A stretch of DNA of 12,213 nt, from contig JAKORR010000112.1 in NCBI GenBank assembly GCA_029777735.1, positions 1-12,213 of the forward strand, in the 5' to 3' direction. Shown here in pieces: positions 1-8,306 of the stretch (positions are counted from its first letter, which is position 1; every line of letters begins with the position of its first letter). Source of the DNA: Armatimonadota bacterium (GTDB lineage: Bacteria; Armatimonadota; Zipacnadia; Zipacnadales; FEN-943). The notes beneath the pieces are model-generated. The model ran no database searches and was not told the DNA's origin. It saw nothing but the letters and a program-made list of their open reading frames with translations. A program made the position numbers and the translations under genes.

Positions 1-328
1 CCGCCGCTGCGCAACAGCGACATTTCAACATCGGCATCGGCACCCGCACTTCCCCCCGCGGTGTCACCAGCGTCCTGCCTCGGTGCCCGTTGCGCCAGAA
101 CATCCCCCGAGCCCGAGCACCACAACGCCTGCACTCCACCCCCCCCTCCTCCACCAGCTCCCTACTGGCGATACCCTCCCGCCATCCACGCCCTAGCATT
201 TCCTCCACCCTCGCCTCCAGTAAAGCCCCGATTACCTCCGCCATCACCCAACCCAAAACCTCACGACGCCCAAGCCGATCCTTGACCCTCTTAGCCTGTG
301 CTGCTATGCTTGCTGCGTCTACTGACAT
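1..328 (-). CDS. Transposase, N-terminal part with zinc ribbon (runs off left edge)
   Basis: Reading the complement from ATG at 328 gives an open frame of 109 codons that continues past the edge of the window. It begins MSVDAASIAAQ. It then carries a CxxC (ECRRCG, about residues 69-74), the segment FWRNGHRGRTLVTPRGEVRV, and a second cysteine cluster, KCRCC, near residue 105. A CxxC, then an 'R-N-G-x-R-x-R-T-L-x-T-x-x-G-E-V' stretch, then a second CxxC is the N-terminal zinc ribbon of several insertion-sequence transposases, including the Zn-binding variant of the IS256/mutator group and ISKra4-like elements. The DDE catalytic domain would lie outside the window, so the family cannot be fixed and I cannot say whether the gene is intact. 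The start is supported by AGGGAGG nine bases upstream (complement of 338-344). An in-frame TAG (complement of 395-397) closes the frame upstream. The protein would bind element ends and move the element. Confidence 0.72.
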   Translation of the reverse strand, partial: MSVDAASIAAQAKRVKDRLGRREVLGWVMAEVIGALLEARVEEMLGRGWREGIASRELVEEGGVECRRCGARARGMFWRNGHRGRTLVTPRGEVRVPMPMLKCRCCAAA

Positions 329-548
329 GGCGCGGGGCCTCCCTTTTCCTCTCTCTACCACAGGAGATTCCCCGCGCCTTTGCTCTTTCCCTCTCTAATC
401 CTATCCTGCGGGAACTGGATACTCCCGTCGAGAACGTGTCCTTGCCACGCAGACGCGCAAGGTGTTAAACTATCATGCTACCAAACCCCCTCGGCGCCGG
501 TCCGGGGCACCACCCGAAGCCTCGTTGGCGACGCGAGAAGGAAAAGCC
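329..548. other. Non-coding stretch upstream of the transposase; probable end of the mobile element
   Basis: I see no convincing gene here. The short open frames on both strands lack a ribosome binding site and any recognisable domain. Since the transposase reads leftward from 328, this stretch should contain its promoter and the terminal inverted repeat of the element. The matching repeat would be beyond the left edge, so the boundary cannot be drawn. Confidence 0.35.
338..344 (-). promoter_or_regulatory. Ribosome binding site of the partial transposase
   Basis: The complement reads AGGGAGG, followed by nine bases and the ATG at 328. It decides the choice of this start over the inner ATG at 244. 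Confidence 0.5.
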
Positions 549-689
549 TTGCGGCGCTTCTGCAGACGTGCCTGTCTCTTGACCTTGTGCGCCCCCTGCC
601 TGTCCCTCCTGCTGGCTTGGGAGCTGGCTCACAGCAAGGAGGTGAAGCCTATGGCCGAGCCCTCGTTTCAGCATGCCCACGACGCCTAG
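549..689 (+). pseudogene. Possible 5' remnant of an exported-protein gene (signal-peptide-like ORF)
   Basis: A possible TTG start at 549, preceded by AGAAGGAA (536-543), opens a frame reading RRFCRR followed by a hydrophobic run (LLTLCAPCLSLLLAW). This has the shape of a signal peptide. The frame ends at TAG 687-689. Inside it, a perfect SD, AAGGAGGTGA (636-645), stands five bases before ATG 651, which would give only the 12-residue peptide MAEPSFQHAHDA. After the stop the same frame continues into the coding-like stretch described in the next entry. I read this as the 5' part of a broken gene, but it could instead be a short leader ORF or a chance open frame. No homology can be claimed for so short a segment. 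Confidence 0.3.
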
Positions 690-916
690 TTTCCCTGCGC
701 GTTCGAAGACGAGGCGTCGGTTCAGGTTGTCCGCTGGGACGAAGCAGGGTCCAGATTCAGGGCCCAGGTCGATGACCCTATCCGTGAGCCAGTTAGCCTG
801 AGGCGACGTATCGCGCGAGCACCGACGGTGTCTATACTGCCCGCCTGGCCTTGGGCGGTGTCCTGGAACTGGACCTGACACCCGGGGATCACACCGTAGC
901 GGTTCGGCAGGGATAG
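690..916 (+). pseudogene. Decayed 3' end of a gene, beta-sandwich C-terminus with stop and frameshift
   Basis: From 702 the + strand reads FEDEASVQVVRWDEAGSRF and on through VDDPIREPVSLR. The coding sense then moves to another frame, from about 797, which reads through VYTARLALGGVLELDL and TPGDHTVAVRQG to TAG at 914-916. The second piece, with 'GGVLELDLxPGDHTVxV', is the kind of closing beta-strand pair seen at the C-terminus of secreted glycosidases and binding modules. The two pieces can be joined only by a frameshift somewhere between about 790 and 810. The upstream frame has a TAG at 687. The remnant ends 13 bp before the convergent stop of the minus-strand gene. I infer that an exported protein gene has lost most of its body here. 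No full-length counterpart is visible in the window. Confidence 0.45.
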
Positions 917-929
917 GCGCGAGCCCCGG
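917..929. other. Short convergent junction
   Basis: Thirteen bases separate the end of the decayed plus-strand gene from the stop of the minus-strand beta-helix gene. I see no hairpin with a T-run, so no factor-independent terminator is evident for either. Confidence 0.4.
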
Positions 930-3900
930 TTACCGACGCTCCTCTGAGGCTTGGTAGTGCTCAGATACGCGGTTATCCACTGGCCACGTAGCGCGGTACT
1001 CGTCCTGGTATAGGCCGATCTCGTCGAAGGGTATAGGTCTCAAGCCCAAGCGGGCATAAGCTGGCGAATCGTCCCTTAGCCGCAGCACCTGGCCAGGCCG
1101 CACCAGTATTCCCGGGTCCGCCGCTGTGATGTAGTTGTCCACTAACTCATTCACGCCCCGGTCGCGCGCGGTGAAGGCGCCGCAGGCGTAGGCTAGGTTA
1201 CGCCAGAGCATGTTGACGTCCGCGTTCTCGGCAACCCTTGCCAGGGTCGGATACCGCGTGCTATAGGGCGGCTTGGTGATGTCTACTTCTTCGTATAGCT
1301 TCCGGCGCACGTCCGCAGATGCCAGGTATTCCTGCCACCGCTGTTCGCCCCAGGGCGAGAAACTCACGGCATACTTGCAGTCCACAAACAGATTGTTGTC
1401 AAGGATATTTTCCTTGCCACCGTGGATCTGGACACCACCGAATCCCTGATTTGAACAGCGGTAGAAAATGTTGCCATAGATGAGCACGCCTGAGATGGCG
1501 TCGTCCAGACGGACACCCGCCTGTCCGCCGCCGAAGCCACTGCCGATGTGGTGCCAGTAGTTGTACCGCACGATCGTGCCGCGGTAGCTTACGTTGTGCC
1601 ACATGTCTAGCCCGCCCTGGTCGTCGGCCTCGTACACCACGCTGTGGATGTCGTTGAACTCAATGACGTGATCGTTGCCCTCGATTCGCATAGCGTGGTG
1701 TGGCGAATCGTTGAATAGGTTGTGGGTAATGCGGTTGCCGCAGCCATTCATCAGCACCGCGGGCGTGTAGGTGCGATAGATGTGGGAAAAGTCATGGACG
1801 TGGCAATTCTCGATGAAGTGGCGTCCGGGCGTGAGGGTCTTGCGGTCGCCTCCTGTGATGGCCGTGCCGCCTCGGCCGAGGGTGAAGATGTCGCAGCCGA
1901 GGATCCCGTGCGCGGTGCCGCCGTCAACGACCACGCCGTTCTCGCCCAGCCGGCAAATCGTGCATCCGGCAAGTAGACAGTCATTGCCGCCCTTGATGAC
2001 AACGCCGTTGCTGCGTCCGCCCTCGAAGGTCAGCCGTTCAAAGGTGACGTACGACGTGTCGTCGGTCTGGACGAGGGGAGTCGGCAGCGCCGAGAGCTCG
2101 ATCGCGGCCTTGGCTGGGTCAGACGGCGGCCACAGGTACAAGATTCCGCGGCTGCGGTCCAGATACCACTCGCCGGGGATGTCAATCTCCGACAGGAGAT
2201 TCAAGACGAAGTAACGCTGGCCCGATCGGAACCCGTAGCTATGATAGGGCGGCGCTGTCGTGATCGTGCGATTGTCGATGTCGATGGAAGCGACCTTCTC
2301 ATAAGAGTCCGCCCAGTCCCAAAACCAGTAGCCATACAGCCAGATGTCTTGCTCGTCCTGCCAGCGGCCGGCGCGGTCATGGTCATAGGTAAACTTTCCA
2401 TCGCGATTGCCCCTAATACTGCCCCATACGTCGAAGGTTTGTTCGCCTCGCAGCTCGCCCACTCGCAGGAAGCCCACGTTGGGCCACCGCGCCAGGGTCA
2501 AGGGCTTGCCGTCGAAGTATAAGTCTGCACGGTTAGTTGCGCCACAGGCCACCCCTAGGTCGTCTAGGCCCAGGGCTCGCAGATCGCACTGGTAGACCTT
2601 GCCCCGTGCCTTCTCGGCAAGCCGTGAGAGAACCGCGGCGTCCGTTACAAGTTTAAAGCCATCGAGGCGTATGCTACCGATGAAGCGAGGGGTTTCGTCC
2701 TTGGCCGCCCGGTACACGACCGGTGCCTCCGCGGTGCCCGAGTCTTCCTGTGTCAACCGGAAGGAGCCGTCGACGCGGTACTCGCCGCCATGCACCACGA
2801 CCTCCACGCCCCCCACGGGCAAGACACCTTGCTTCCGCTTCAGGGCACGGATCGTGTCGCGCGCGCCGTCGAGAGTCGCGAAGGGCCTGGCCTCGGTGCC
2901 GGGGTTCCTGTCATCGCCGCGCGGGGAGACGTTGAGCGTCACGGCTGGCGCAGGGCGCTTGGGCAAATGGACGCGGCTCCAGGCTGGGTCCCGGGCCGGC
3001 AGGCCGGCCTTGAGCCGCTCCAGCTCACGTAGGCGCTCACCTGCTTCCCACTTGTGGTGATCGGGCACGTCGGCCATCGCCTGTAGCTTGCGGTACTGGG
3101 CCGCGGATTCGTCGTACTTGCGCTCTTGGATGTACGTTGCTGCTAGGCGCAACTGCGCCAGGCTGCGGTACACGGCGGGAGCCCCCGCAGCGTCGACGAC
3201 GGCCGCGTATTCCCTGCGTGCAGCCGCGTACTGCTTGCCCTCCCGGCAAGTGTCGCCCTGCTCCAGCGCCAGGCCCAGGCGGTCTCGCAGCGGCAGTTCG
3301 GGCATCTCCAGGGCCTTGGCGTACTGCTCGCGGGCCGCCGCGAAGTCCTTCTCGTCGCGCAGGGACCGCGCAATCTGGATGCGTGCGCTGAGCCTGTCCT
3401 GCCAGGTCACCGCGGGCATGGTCAGCACCTTCTCATGGACGCGTCGCGGCACGGCGCTGCCGGCACCCCCGCGCAGCAACTGGAGGAGGCCGACCACGGC
3501 GCCTCCCTGATAACGATCCGCGACACCAGGCGTTTCCAGAACCTTTGATAGCTCGGCGGCCGCCTGTGGCAGTCGACCAAGGCCCCTTTCCGCCTGCGCG
3601 AGACCCAGACGCGCGGCAGACAGGTAGTCGGGGTGCAGACCGTTTGTCTTGAGCACCGCGGCGTAAGCGTCGGCAGCTGCTCGGTAATCTCGGCGCACCA
3701 GCGCTTCACTTGCCGCGGTGAGCCGGGAAGCTGCAGCGTCGGGGAGCGGTGCGTAGAAGTGTGCATCTCGCAGGATTCGCTCGGGCGACAGGGCGCGCCT
3801 GTAGACTGCTACCTCATCCACATCCAGCAGTACCGACCCCCAGCCGTAGTCCGCATAGCCGACTCGGAACCGCTTATCGGTCGGGGGACTGGTGTATTCT

Positions 3901-4574
3901 CCTGCGTATTCCCCGGCGGCAGCAAGTAGACCATCTACATACACTCGCATCTCCTTGCCGTCCCAGGTGGCGGCGAGATGGTGCCACACGGCGTCGCTCA
4001 CTGGGCCGGTGCTTATGCCCACCGAGGACGAGGGCTGGGGCCTGCCGATCTCGAAACCGGTTACCAGCGAAGGGTAGCTAGTGGTCAGCCGCCACCCGTC
4101 CCAGTACCCGATGCCCACGGACAGAATCGTCCCGTTGGTGGCTTCGGCGTTGCCGCGGTGCGTGCCCGGGCCATTCTTGCGGAACCACGCCTGAACGGTG
4201 AAGGACCTGTCGGTCACCTCAAAGGCGTCGGCGGAAAAGACGCCCTGGTCCAAGCGCACAGCCTTCTTGCCCGGCCAGGGGCCCTCGATGACCGCAAGCT
4301 CTTGGGTAGGTGCTCCCTCCTTGGGCACGAGCGAGAAGGAGAGCGCTCCCTCGTCGCCCGCGAGGTTAGGCACCGGGACGGCAGGGTCGCCTGCCGTCTC
4401 GAAGGTGTAATAACGCAGGATGGCAGGATCGCGTAGAACACTTGCACGGTGCTGAAGCCAAGCTTGATAGGACCCGCCAGTGGTCGCCTCGTCGCCTGCT
4501 CCGAAGGCCGCGCCTTGCAAGAGCGACACAGTCAGCAGCATCAAGACAAGAGCATAAAGTGTCCTTACGCACAT
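930..4574 (-). CDS. Exported LamG-TPR-parallel beta-helix protein, GH141-like
   Basis: The product is 1214 residues from the ATG at 4574. I prefer this start to the in-frame ATG ten codons upstream because GGAGGA sits six bases before it and the protein then opens with a good signal peptide (MCVRTLYALVLMLLTVSLLQ, cleavage near GAAFGAG). Residues ~51-272 form a LamG/concanavalin-like fold, from ILRYYTFE to VLLDVDEVAVYRRAL. Residues ~275-525 are alanine-rich helical repeats of TPR type (for example DYRAAADAYAAVLK, DFAAAREQYAKALE, KYDESAAQYRKL). From ~545 comes VSPRGDDRNPGTEARPFATL, the usual opening of right-handed parallel beta-helix enzymes. DLYFDGKPLTLARWPN follows near 685, then helix coils from ~840 to ~1080. 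Acidic pairs D984/D985 (YEADDQGG) and D1024/D1025 (RLDD) lie 40 residues apart at the positions where GH141-like proteins carry catalytic aspartates. It probably cleaves or binds a polysaccharide outside the cytoplasm; substrate unknown. No surface anchor is visible. Confidence 0.85.
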   Translation of the reverse strand: MCVRTLYALVLMLLTVSLLQGAAFGAGDEATTGGSYQAWLQHRASVLRDPAILRYYTFETAGDPAVPVPNLAGDEGALSFSLVPKEGAPTQELAVIEGPWPGKKAVRLDQGVFSADAFEVTDRSFTVQAWFRKNGPGTHRGNAEATNGTILSVGIGYWDGWRLTTSYPSLVTGFEIGRPQPSSSVGISTGPVSDAVWHHLAATWDGKEMRVYVDGLLAAAGEYAGEYTSPPTDKRFRVGYADYGWGSVLLDVDEVAVYRRALSPERILRDAHFYAPLPDAAASRLTAASEALVRRDYRAAADAYAAVLKTNGLHPDYLSAARLGLAQAERGLGRLPQAAAELSKVLETPGVADRYQGGAVVGLLQLLRGGAGSAVPRRVHEKVLTMPAVTWQDRLSARIQIARSLRDEKDFAAAREQYAKALEMPELPLRDRLGLALEQGDTCREGKQYAAARREYAAVVDAAGAPAVYRSLAQLRLAATYIQERKYDESAAQYRKLQAMADVPDHHKWEAGERLRELERLKAGLPARDPAWSRVHLPKRPAPAVTLNVSPRGDDRNPGTEARPFATLDGARDTIRALKRKQGVLPVGGVEVVVHGGEYRVDGSFRLTQEDSGTAEAPVVYRAAKDETPRFIGSIRLDGFKLVTDAAVLSRLAEKARGKVYQCDLRALGLDDLGVACGATNRADLYFDGKPLTLARWPNVGFLRVGELRGEQTFDVWGSIRGNRDGKFTYDHDRAGRWQDEQDIWLYGYWFWDWADSYEKVASIDIDNRTITTAPPYHSYGFRSGQRYFVLNLLSEIDIPGEWYLDRSRGILYLWPPSDPAKAAIELSALPTPLVQTDDTSYVTFERLTFEGGRSNGVVIKGGNDCLLAGCTICRLGENGVVVDGGTAHGILGCDIFTLGRGGTAITGGDRKTLTPGRHFIENCHVHDFSHIYRTYTPAVLMNGCGNRITHNLFNDSPHHAMRIEGNDHVIEFNDIHSVVYEADDQGGLDMWHNVSYRGTIVRYNYWHHIGSGFGGGQAGVRLDDAISGVLIYGNIFYRCSNQGFGGVQIHGGKENILDNNLFVDCKYAVSFSPWGEQRWQEYLASADVRRKLYEEVDITKPPYSTRYPTLARVAENADVNMLWRNLAYACGAFTARDRGVNELVDNYITAADPGILVRPGQVLRLRDDSPAYARLGLRPIPFDEIGLYQDEYRATWPVDNRVSEHYQASEERR

Positions 4575-4580
4575 GCGCCT

Positions 4581-4586
4581 TCCTCC
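4581..4586 (-). promoter_or_regulatory. Ribosome binding site of the beta-helix gene
   Basis: The complement reads GGAGGA six bases before ATG 4574, within a longer purine run. It selects this start over the ATG at 4604, which would place a charged, non-signal extension in front of the signal peptide. Confidence 0.7.
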
Positions 4587-4988
4587 CTCAGAGGGCGGAT
4601 ACACAGCAGCCGCGCCCGCGGCCTAGAACTCAAGGTCTCGGACGTGGCTTTCGGCGGGCACCCACAATACTCCTCCACAACCCGCCCAGGCTGGAACCAG
4701 CACGGCTGGGCCTTAGGCCTTTGACCCAGAGCAGGCATCCTGGCCCAAGTCGATGAACACCTGACTTGTCTGGGTTCCGGGCGAGTTCTCCTCGACTATC
4801 TGCATAAAGACCACAGAGGACAGCAAACTCGTGAGCATGAACAGTGTAGGGTGCAACCACACCTGCGACACTCGCCCCTAGCGTTACGCGATGTTCTGGT
4901 CCCTGGAAAGCCTTCTGCTGCCTCACAAGCAGGTCCGCGGAGCTCTGCTGTCGAACGTTATAGAGCCTTAAGAATCTCTACTTACTGC

Positions 4989-4995
4989 AGGAGGT
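4989..4995 (+). promoter_or_regulatory. Ribosome binding site deciding the GTG start at 5004
   Basis: AGGAGGT stands eight bases before GTG 5004. No comparable site precedes the in-frame ATG at 4851, and starting at the GTG gives a clean signal peptide. This fixes the start of the LamG-TIM-barrel gene. Confidence 0.85.
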
Positions 4996-5003
4996 CAAAC
5001 GAT

Positions 5004-8000
5004 GTGCGAACGCTCCTCGTCACCCTGGGTGTGGTAATGATGTTGCAGATGGACGCTTTGGCCCAGGCTCCCGATCCGAAACTGTGCGAGCCGTGGTGGG
5101 CAGAGTACGCTGGAGTGGACGCGACCGGTGACGACATTCTGGCCCTGTGGCAATTCAACGCCGGCGCGGAGAGCGCCGACTCCTCGGGCAAGGGCCACGA
5201 TTTGACGCTCAAGGGTGCCACGATCAATCCTAACGGACGCTTTGGCGCGTGTCTGGAGTCTTACCGCGGCTGGCCTGACGAGGATGCACCTCACGCGGCC
5301 ATCGTGCCCAACTCCCCGAGCCTTACCCCTTCGGGAGCCTTCAGCATTGAGCTCTGGATCCAACCCAAGCCCGAGCTCGAGGGCTACCCAGACTCCTTTC
5401 TCATCGACAAGAAGTATGTATCCAACGACGACTATCAGATAATCCTGGGCCCTGCGGACAAGCAGGGTTTCCGCCGCCTGCGGGCAGTACTGGGGTTTGG
5501 CAAGGACTCAGTGACCTACACCTCCCTGCCCGCCAGGTTGGAGACCGGTGTGTGGTATCACCTGGCCTTCGTCTATGATGGTGCGGGCAAGGGGACCTTC
5601 TACCTTAACGGTGGGGAATTGGGCGGCGGGGAGGACCCCAGCCGCGGGTCGATACGGTCTGGCGACCATCACCTGTCCATCGGTGACCGCATCGGCAGCT
5701 ACTACCACGGCTTCCCCGGCCTCATCGACCAGGTCCGCATCTGCCAGGGACTGCGCGAGTTCCGCCTCGCCGGCGTCGACCTTGTCTCAGACCGGACAGC
5801 TTTCGTGCGGCAGGAGCAAGCGCCGCCGCTACAGTTCACCGTGACCAACTTTCAGCCCCAACCCATGTCGGGCGCGGTTGTGCGCCTCTCGCTGAGTGGT
5901 GTTGGTGAGAAGGAATTCTCGCTACCGGAGATGGCGCCAGGGACGCAGTATGTGCTTGCCTACGCTCTCGATACCAGCCTGCGGCCCGACAAGTACATCC
6001 TGCAGACTCAGCTCGAGAGCTCCGGCGACATACCCTACGTCACGGCGACCTCAGTGCCCGTGGTCATCGTCCCGCGCTCGTTGCCGCATCGCATGCCGGT
6101 GCTGATGTGGGGCGTGTACAGCTCCGAGGGCTTTGAAAGAGAGATCGGCCGTCTCAAGCAGATAGGCTTCACACACGTCCTCGGTCTGGGCGCTGACTTC
6201 GGTCGTATCTGGGACGCTGGAAGTCCCACACAGCCAGAGAAGCCCGAGAACATCGCCACCCGCAAGCGCATGCTCAACGAGGCCCTGGCGCAGGGCTTGT
6301 CCATCTGCGCGAGCCTATCGCCTGGGAGCTGGGCGCGCAGTAAAAAGGAGTTCCTGCGCGTGGACCGGCAGGGCAAGGTGTATGAGAGCCGGCCAGATAT
6401 CTGTGGGCTGTTCCCGGAACTACGGCGGTTTTGCTACAATGTTGGTGTATCAATGGCTCAAACCTATGGCGGATTTCCCGCCTTCGACTCAGCTCTGATC
6501 CACACCGAGGTCCGTGATAGCGCCAACCCTTGCTTCCATGAGCATGACCGCGCGGCCTTCCGTCAATTCGCGGGCTTCGACGTTCCGGAACAAGTGAGCG
6601 GTAAGAGCGGTGTTAGATACGACAGCTTGGAGGGCTTCCCGGAGTCCCGCGTCCTTCCCGACGACTATCCATTGTACGTCTATTATCGTTGGTACTGGAA
6701 ACACGGCGACGGTTGGAATGAGCTGAACACGGCCGTCCATGAAGGACTAAAAACGTCGGGCCGCTCCGACCTGTGGACCTTCCACGACCCGGCGGTACGA
6801 GTGGCCAGCGTCTATGGAAGTGGTGGGGCGGTGGACGTGTTGTCTCAGTGGACCTACTCGTACCCGGACCCAATCCGCATAGCCACGGCCACCGATGAGT
6901 TGCTGGCCATGGTCGCAGGGGCGGACCATCCGCAGCAGGCCATGAAGATGACCCAGATCATTTGGTACCGCTCGCAAACCGCGCCGGCTAGCCAGGAGAG
7001 TTTGGACAAGGTGAAGGCCCAGTCTGTCTGGGAGGACACAGATCCTGACGCGGCCTTCATCACCATCGCGCCAATGCATCTGCGCGAGGCCTTTTGGACC
7101 AAGATCGCTCGGCCTATCAAGGGCATCATGTACCACGGCTGGCAGTCGTTGGTGGACACTGGCCTGCAGGAAGGCTACCGTCATACCCACCCGCAGACCC
7201 AGCACGAGCTGGCGCGGCTTATCCGCGAGGTCGTCCAGCCGCTTGGCCCGACACTGGTGCAGGTGCCAGGGATAAAGAGCGATGTGGCCTTTCTGGAGAG
7301 CTTCGCGTCGCAGATGTTTGCACAGCGCGGCACCTACGGGTGGGGACACACCTGGGCAGGCGACGCGTATCTTATCATGCAGTGGGCGGGCCTACAGCCG
7401 GAGATCATCTTCGACGAGACGATCATGCAACGAGGCCTAGAGGGCTTCAAGGTCTTGGTCATGATGGACTGCGATGTGCTCATCCAGACAGTGGTGGACC
7501 GCATCAAGGCTTTTCAGGCGGCAGGCGGTCTTCTAGTGGGCGATGACCGGATCTGCCCAATGATCAAGCCAGACATCGTGCTGAAGTCACGCGACCGGGT
7601 AGGAAAGGCTGACGAAGACAAAGCTGCGTTACAGCAGATTGCACGCGACCTGCGCGAGCGGCTCGCTGGACGCTACCCCTACTATGCGCTGTCTGACAAC
7701 CCCGACGTAGTCGTCTACCGCCGCCGTGCTGGCGCCACCGACTATCTGTTCGCCATCAATGACCGGCGCGAGTTCGGTGAGTATGTGGGACATCACGGCC
7801 TGGTCATGGAGAACGGTCTGCCCAGCGAGGCGACGATCACGGTTGACCGCCGCAAGGGCTTCGCCTACGACCTGGTAGCCGGTTTGGCCGTGCCTACCCG
7901 AGCCGAGAAGGGCAAGCTGATCCTCCACTTAGGCCTGAAGCCCTGCGACGGACGGCTAGTGATGATAACAGACCGCGAGATCGCCGAGGTGCAGGTGGAC

Positions 8001-8288
8001 TGTCCCGACCAAGCCACGCTAGGTGATACGGTACGGCTGCACGTTGCGGTGGTCGACGGCCGGGGCAAGCCCATCGACGCCGTAGTTCCCGTGCGAGTGG
8101 ATGTGCTCGATCCAGAAGGTCGTCCGGCGGAGTTCAGCGGTTACTATGGAGCTGCCGGCGGTCAACTGGACGTCTCGCTCGATCTGGCAACCAACGACCG
8201 CACAGGCACGTGGCAGATCGGTGTTCGCGACCTCGCCTCGGGCAGGGTTGCCACTCACTACCTGCGAGTGACAAGGAAGCCCGAGTAA
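5004..8288 (+). CDS. Exported LamG and GH42-like TIM-barrel glycosidase
   Basis: The product is 1094 residues from GTG 5004, chosen because of the SD eight bases upstream. Residues 1-21 (MRTLLVTLGVVMMLQMDALAQ) are a signal peptide. Residues ~44-252 are a LamG domain, from DDILALWQFN to GLIDQVRICQ. A beta-sandwich linker follows to ~360. A TIM-barrel domain starts at MPVLMWGVY (364-372) and includes LIHTEVRD with E502, a candidate catalytic acid, and IKGIMYHGW (705-713). Residues ~753-850 resemble the flavodoxin-like trimerisation domain of GH42 beta-galactosidases (FKVLVMMDCDVL near 815-826, AGGLLVGDD at 840-848). Residues ~995-1091 form an Ig-like tail. The GH42-like assignment rests on domain order and fold motifs; the second catalytic glutamate is not obvious and the substrate is unknown. 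It probably acts on an extracellular or periplasmic glycan. The next gene begins 31 bp downstream on the same strand, suggesting one operon. Confidence 0.82.
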   Translation: MRTLLVTLGVVMMLQMDALAQAPDPKLCEPWWAEYAGVDATGDDILALWQFNAGAESADSSGKGHDLTLKGATINPNGRFGACLESYRGWPDEDAPHAAIVPNSPSLTPSGAFSIELWIQPKPELEGYPDSFLIDKKYVSNDDYQIILGPADKQGFRRLRAVLGFGKDSVTYTSLPARLETGVWYHLAFVYDGAGKGTFYLNGGELGGGEDPSRGSIRSGDHHLSIGDRIGSYYHGFPGLIDQVRICQGLREFRLAGVDLVSDRTAFVRQEQAPPLQFTVTNFQPQPMSGAVVRLSLSGVGEKEFSLPEMAPGTQYVLAYALDTSLRPDKYILQTQLESSGDIPYVTATSVPVVIVPRSLPHRMPVLMWGVYSSEGFEREIGRLKQIGFTHVLGLGADFGRIWDAGSPTQPEKPENIATRKRMLNEALAQGLSICASLSPGSWARSKKEFLRVDRQGKVYESRPDICGLFPELRRFCYNVGVSMAQTYGGFPAFDSALIHTEVRDSANPCFHEHDRAAFRQFAGFDVPEQVSGKSGVRYDSLEGFPESRVLPDDYPLYVYYRWYWKHGDGWNELNTAVHEGLKTSGRSDLWTFHDPAVRVASVYGSGGAVDVLSQWTYSYPDPIRIATATDELLAMVAGADHPQQAMKMTQIIWYRSQTAPASQESLDKVKAQSVWEDTDPDAAFITIAPMHLREAFWTKIARPIKGIMYHGWQSLVDTGLQEGYRHTHPQTQHELARLIREVVQPLGPTLVQVPGIKSDVAFLESFASQMFAQRGTYGWGHTWAGDAYLIMQWAGLQPEIIFDETIMQRGLEGFKVLVMMDCDVLIQTVVDRIKAFQAAGGLLVGDDRICPMIKPDIVLKSRDRVGKADEDKAALQQIARDLRERLAGRYPYYALSDNPDVVVYRRRAGATDYLFAINDRREFGEYVGHHGLVMENGLPSEATITVDRRKGFAYDLVAGLAVPTRAEKGKLILHLGLKPCDGRLVMITDREIAEVQVDCPDQATLGDTVRLHVAVVDGRGKPIDAVVPVRVDVLDPEGRPAEFSGYYGAAGGQLDVSLDLATNDRTGTWQIGVRDLASGRVATHYLRVTRKPE

Positions 8289-8306
8289 CTACGCGAACTC
8301 CCCCCC

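Larger units (their letters stand above)
4575..5003. promoter_or_regulatory. Divergent intergenic region with promoters for both flanking genes
   Basis: This 429-bp stretch separates the minus-strand beta-helix gene from the plus-strand glycosidase pair, so it must hold both promoters and any shared operator. Open frames within it have no ribosome binding site or domain. A weak -10-like element, TTATAGAG, lies at 4958-4965, about 40 bases before the GTG start at 5004, but I see no clear -35 partner. No riboswitch, tRNA or convincing long palindrome was found. A small symmetric stretch (TGGGCC...ACCCA, roughly 4708-4729) is too imperfect to call an operator. Confidence 0.5.

Noticed and set aside
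61..398. Proline- and serine-rich plus-strand open frames
   Set aside because: They are antisense to the minus-strand zinc-ribbon transposase frame, have no SD and are low in complexity.
701..707. GTTCGAA resembling a tRNA T-loop
   Set aside because: No acceptor, D-arm or anticodon stem can be built around it.
465..881. A 138-residue minus-strand frame
   Set aside because: No SD, no domain, arginine/glycine/proline-rich composition typical of a shadow frame in GC-rich DNA; the plus strand reads more like protein near 702-916.
4851..5003. N-terminal extension of the LamG-TIM-barrel gene from ATG 4851
   Set aside because: No SD at 4851, and the extension would bury a clear signal peptide; GTG 5004 with AGGAGGT is far better.
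6747..7349. A 200-residue minus-strand frame
   Set aside because: Antisense to the TIM-barrel domain of the second enzyme, with no SD or domain.
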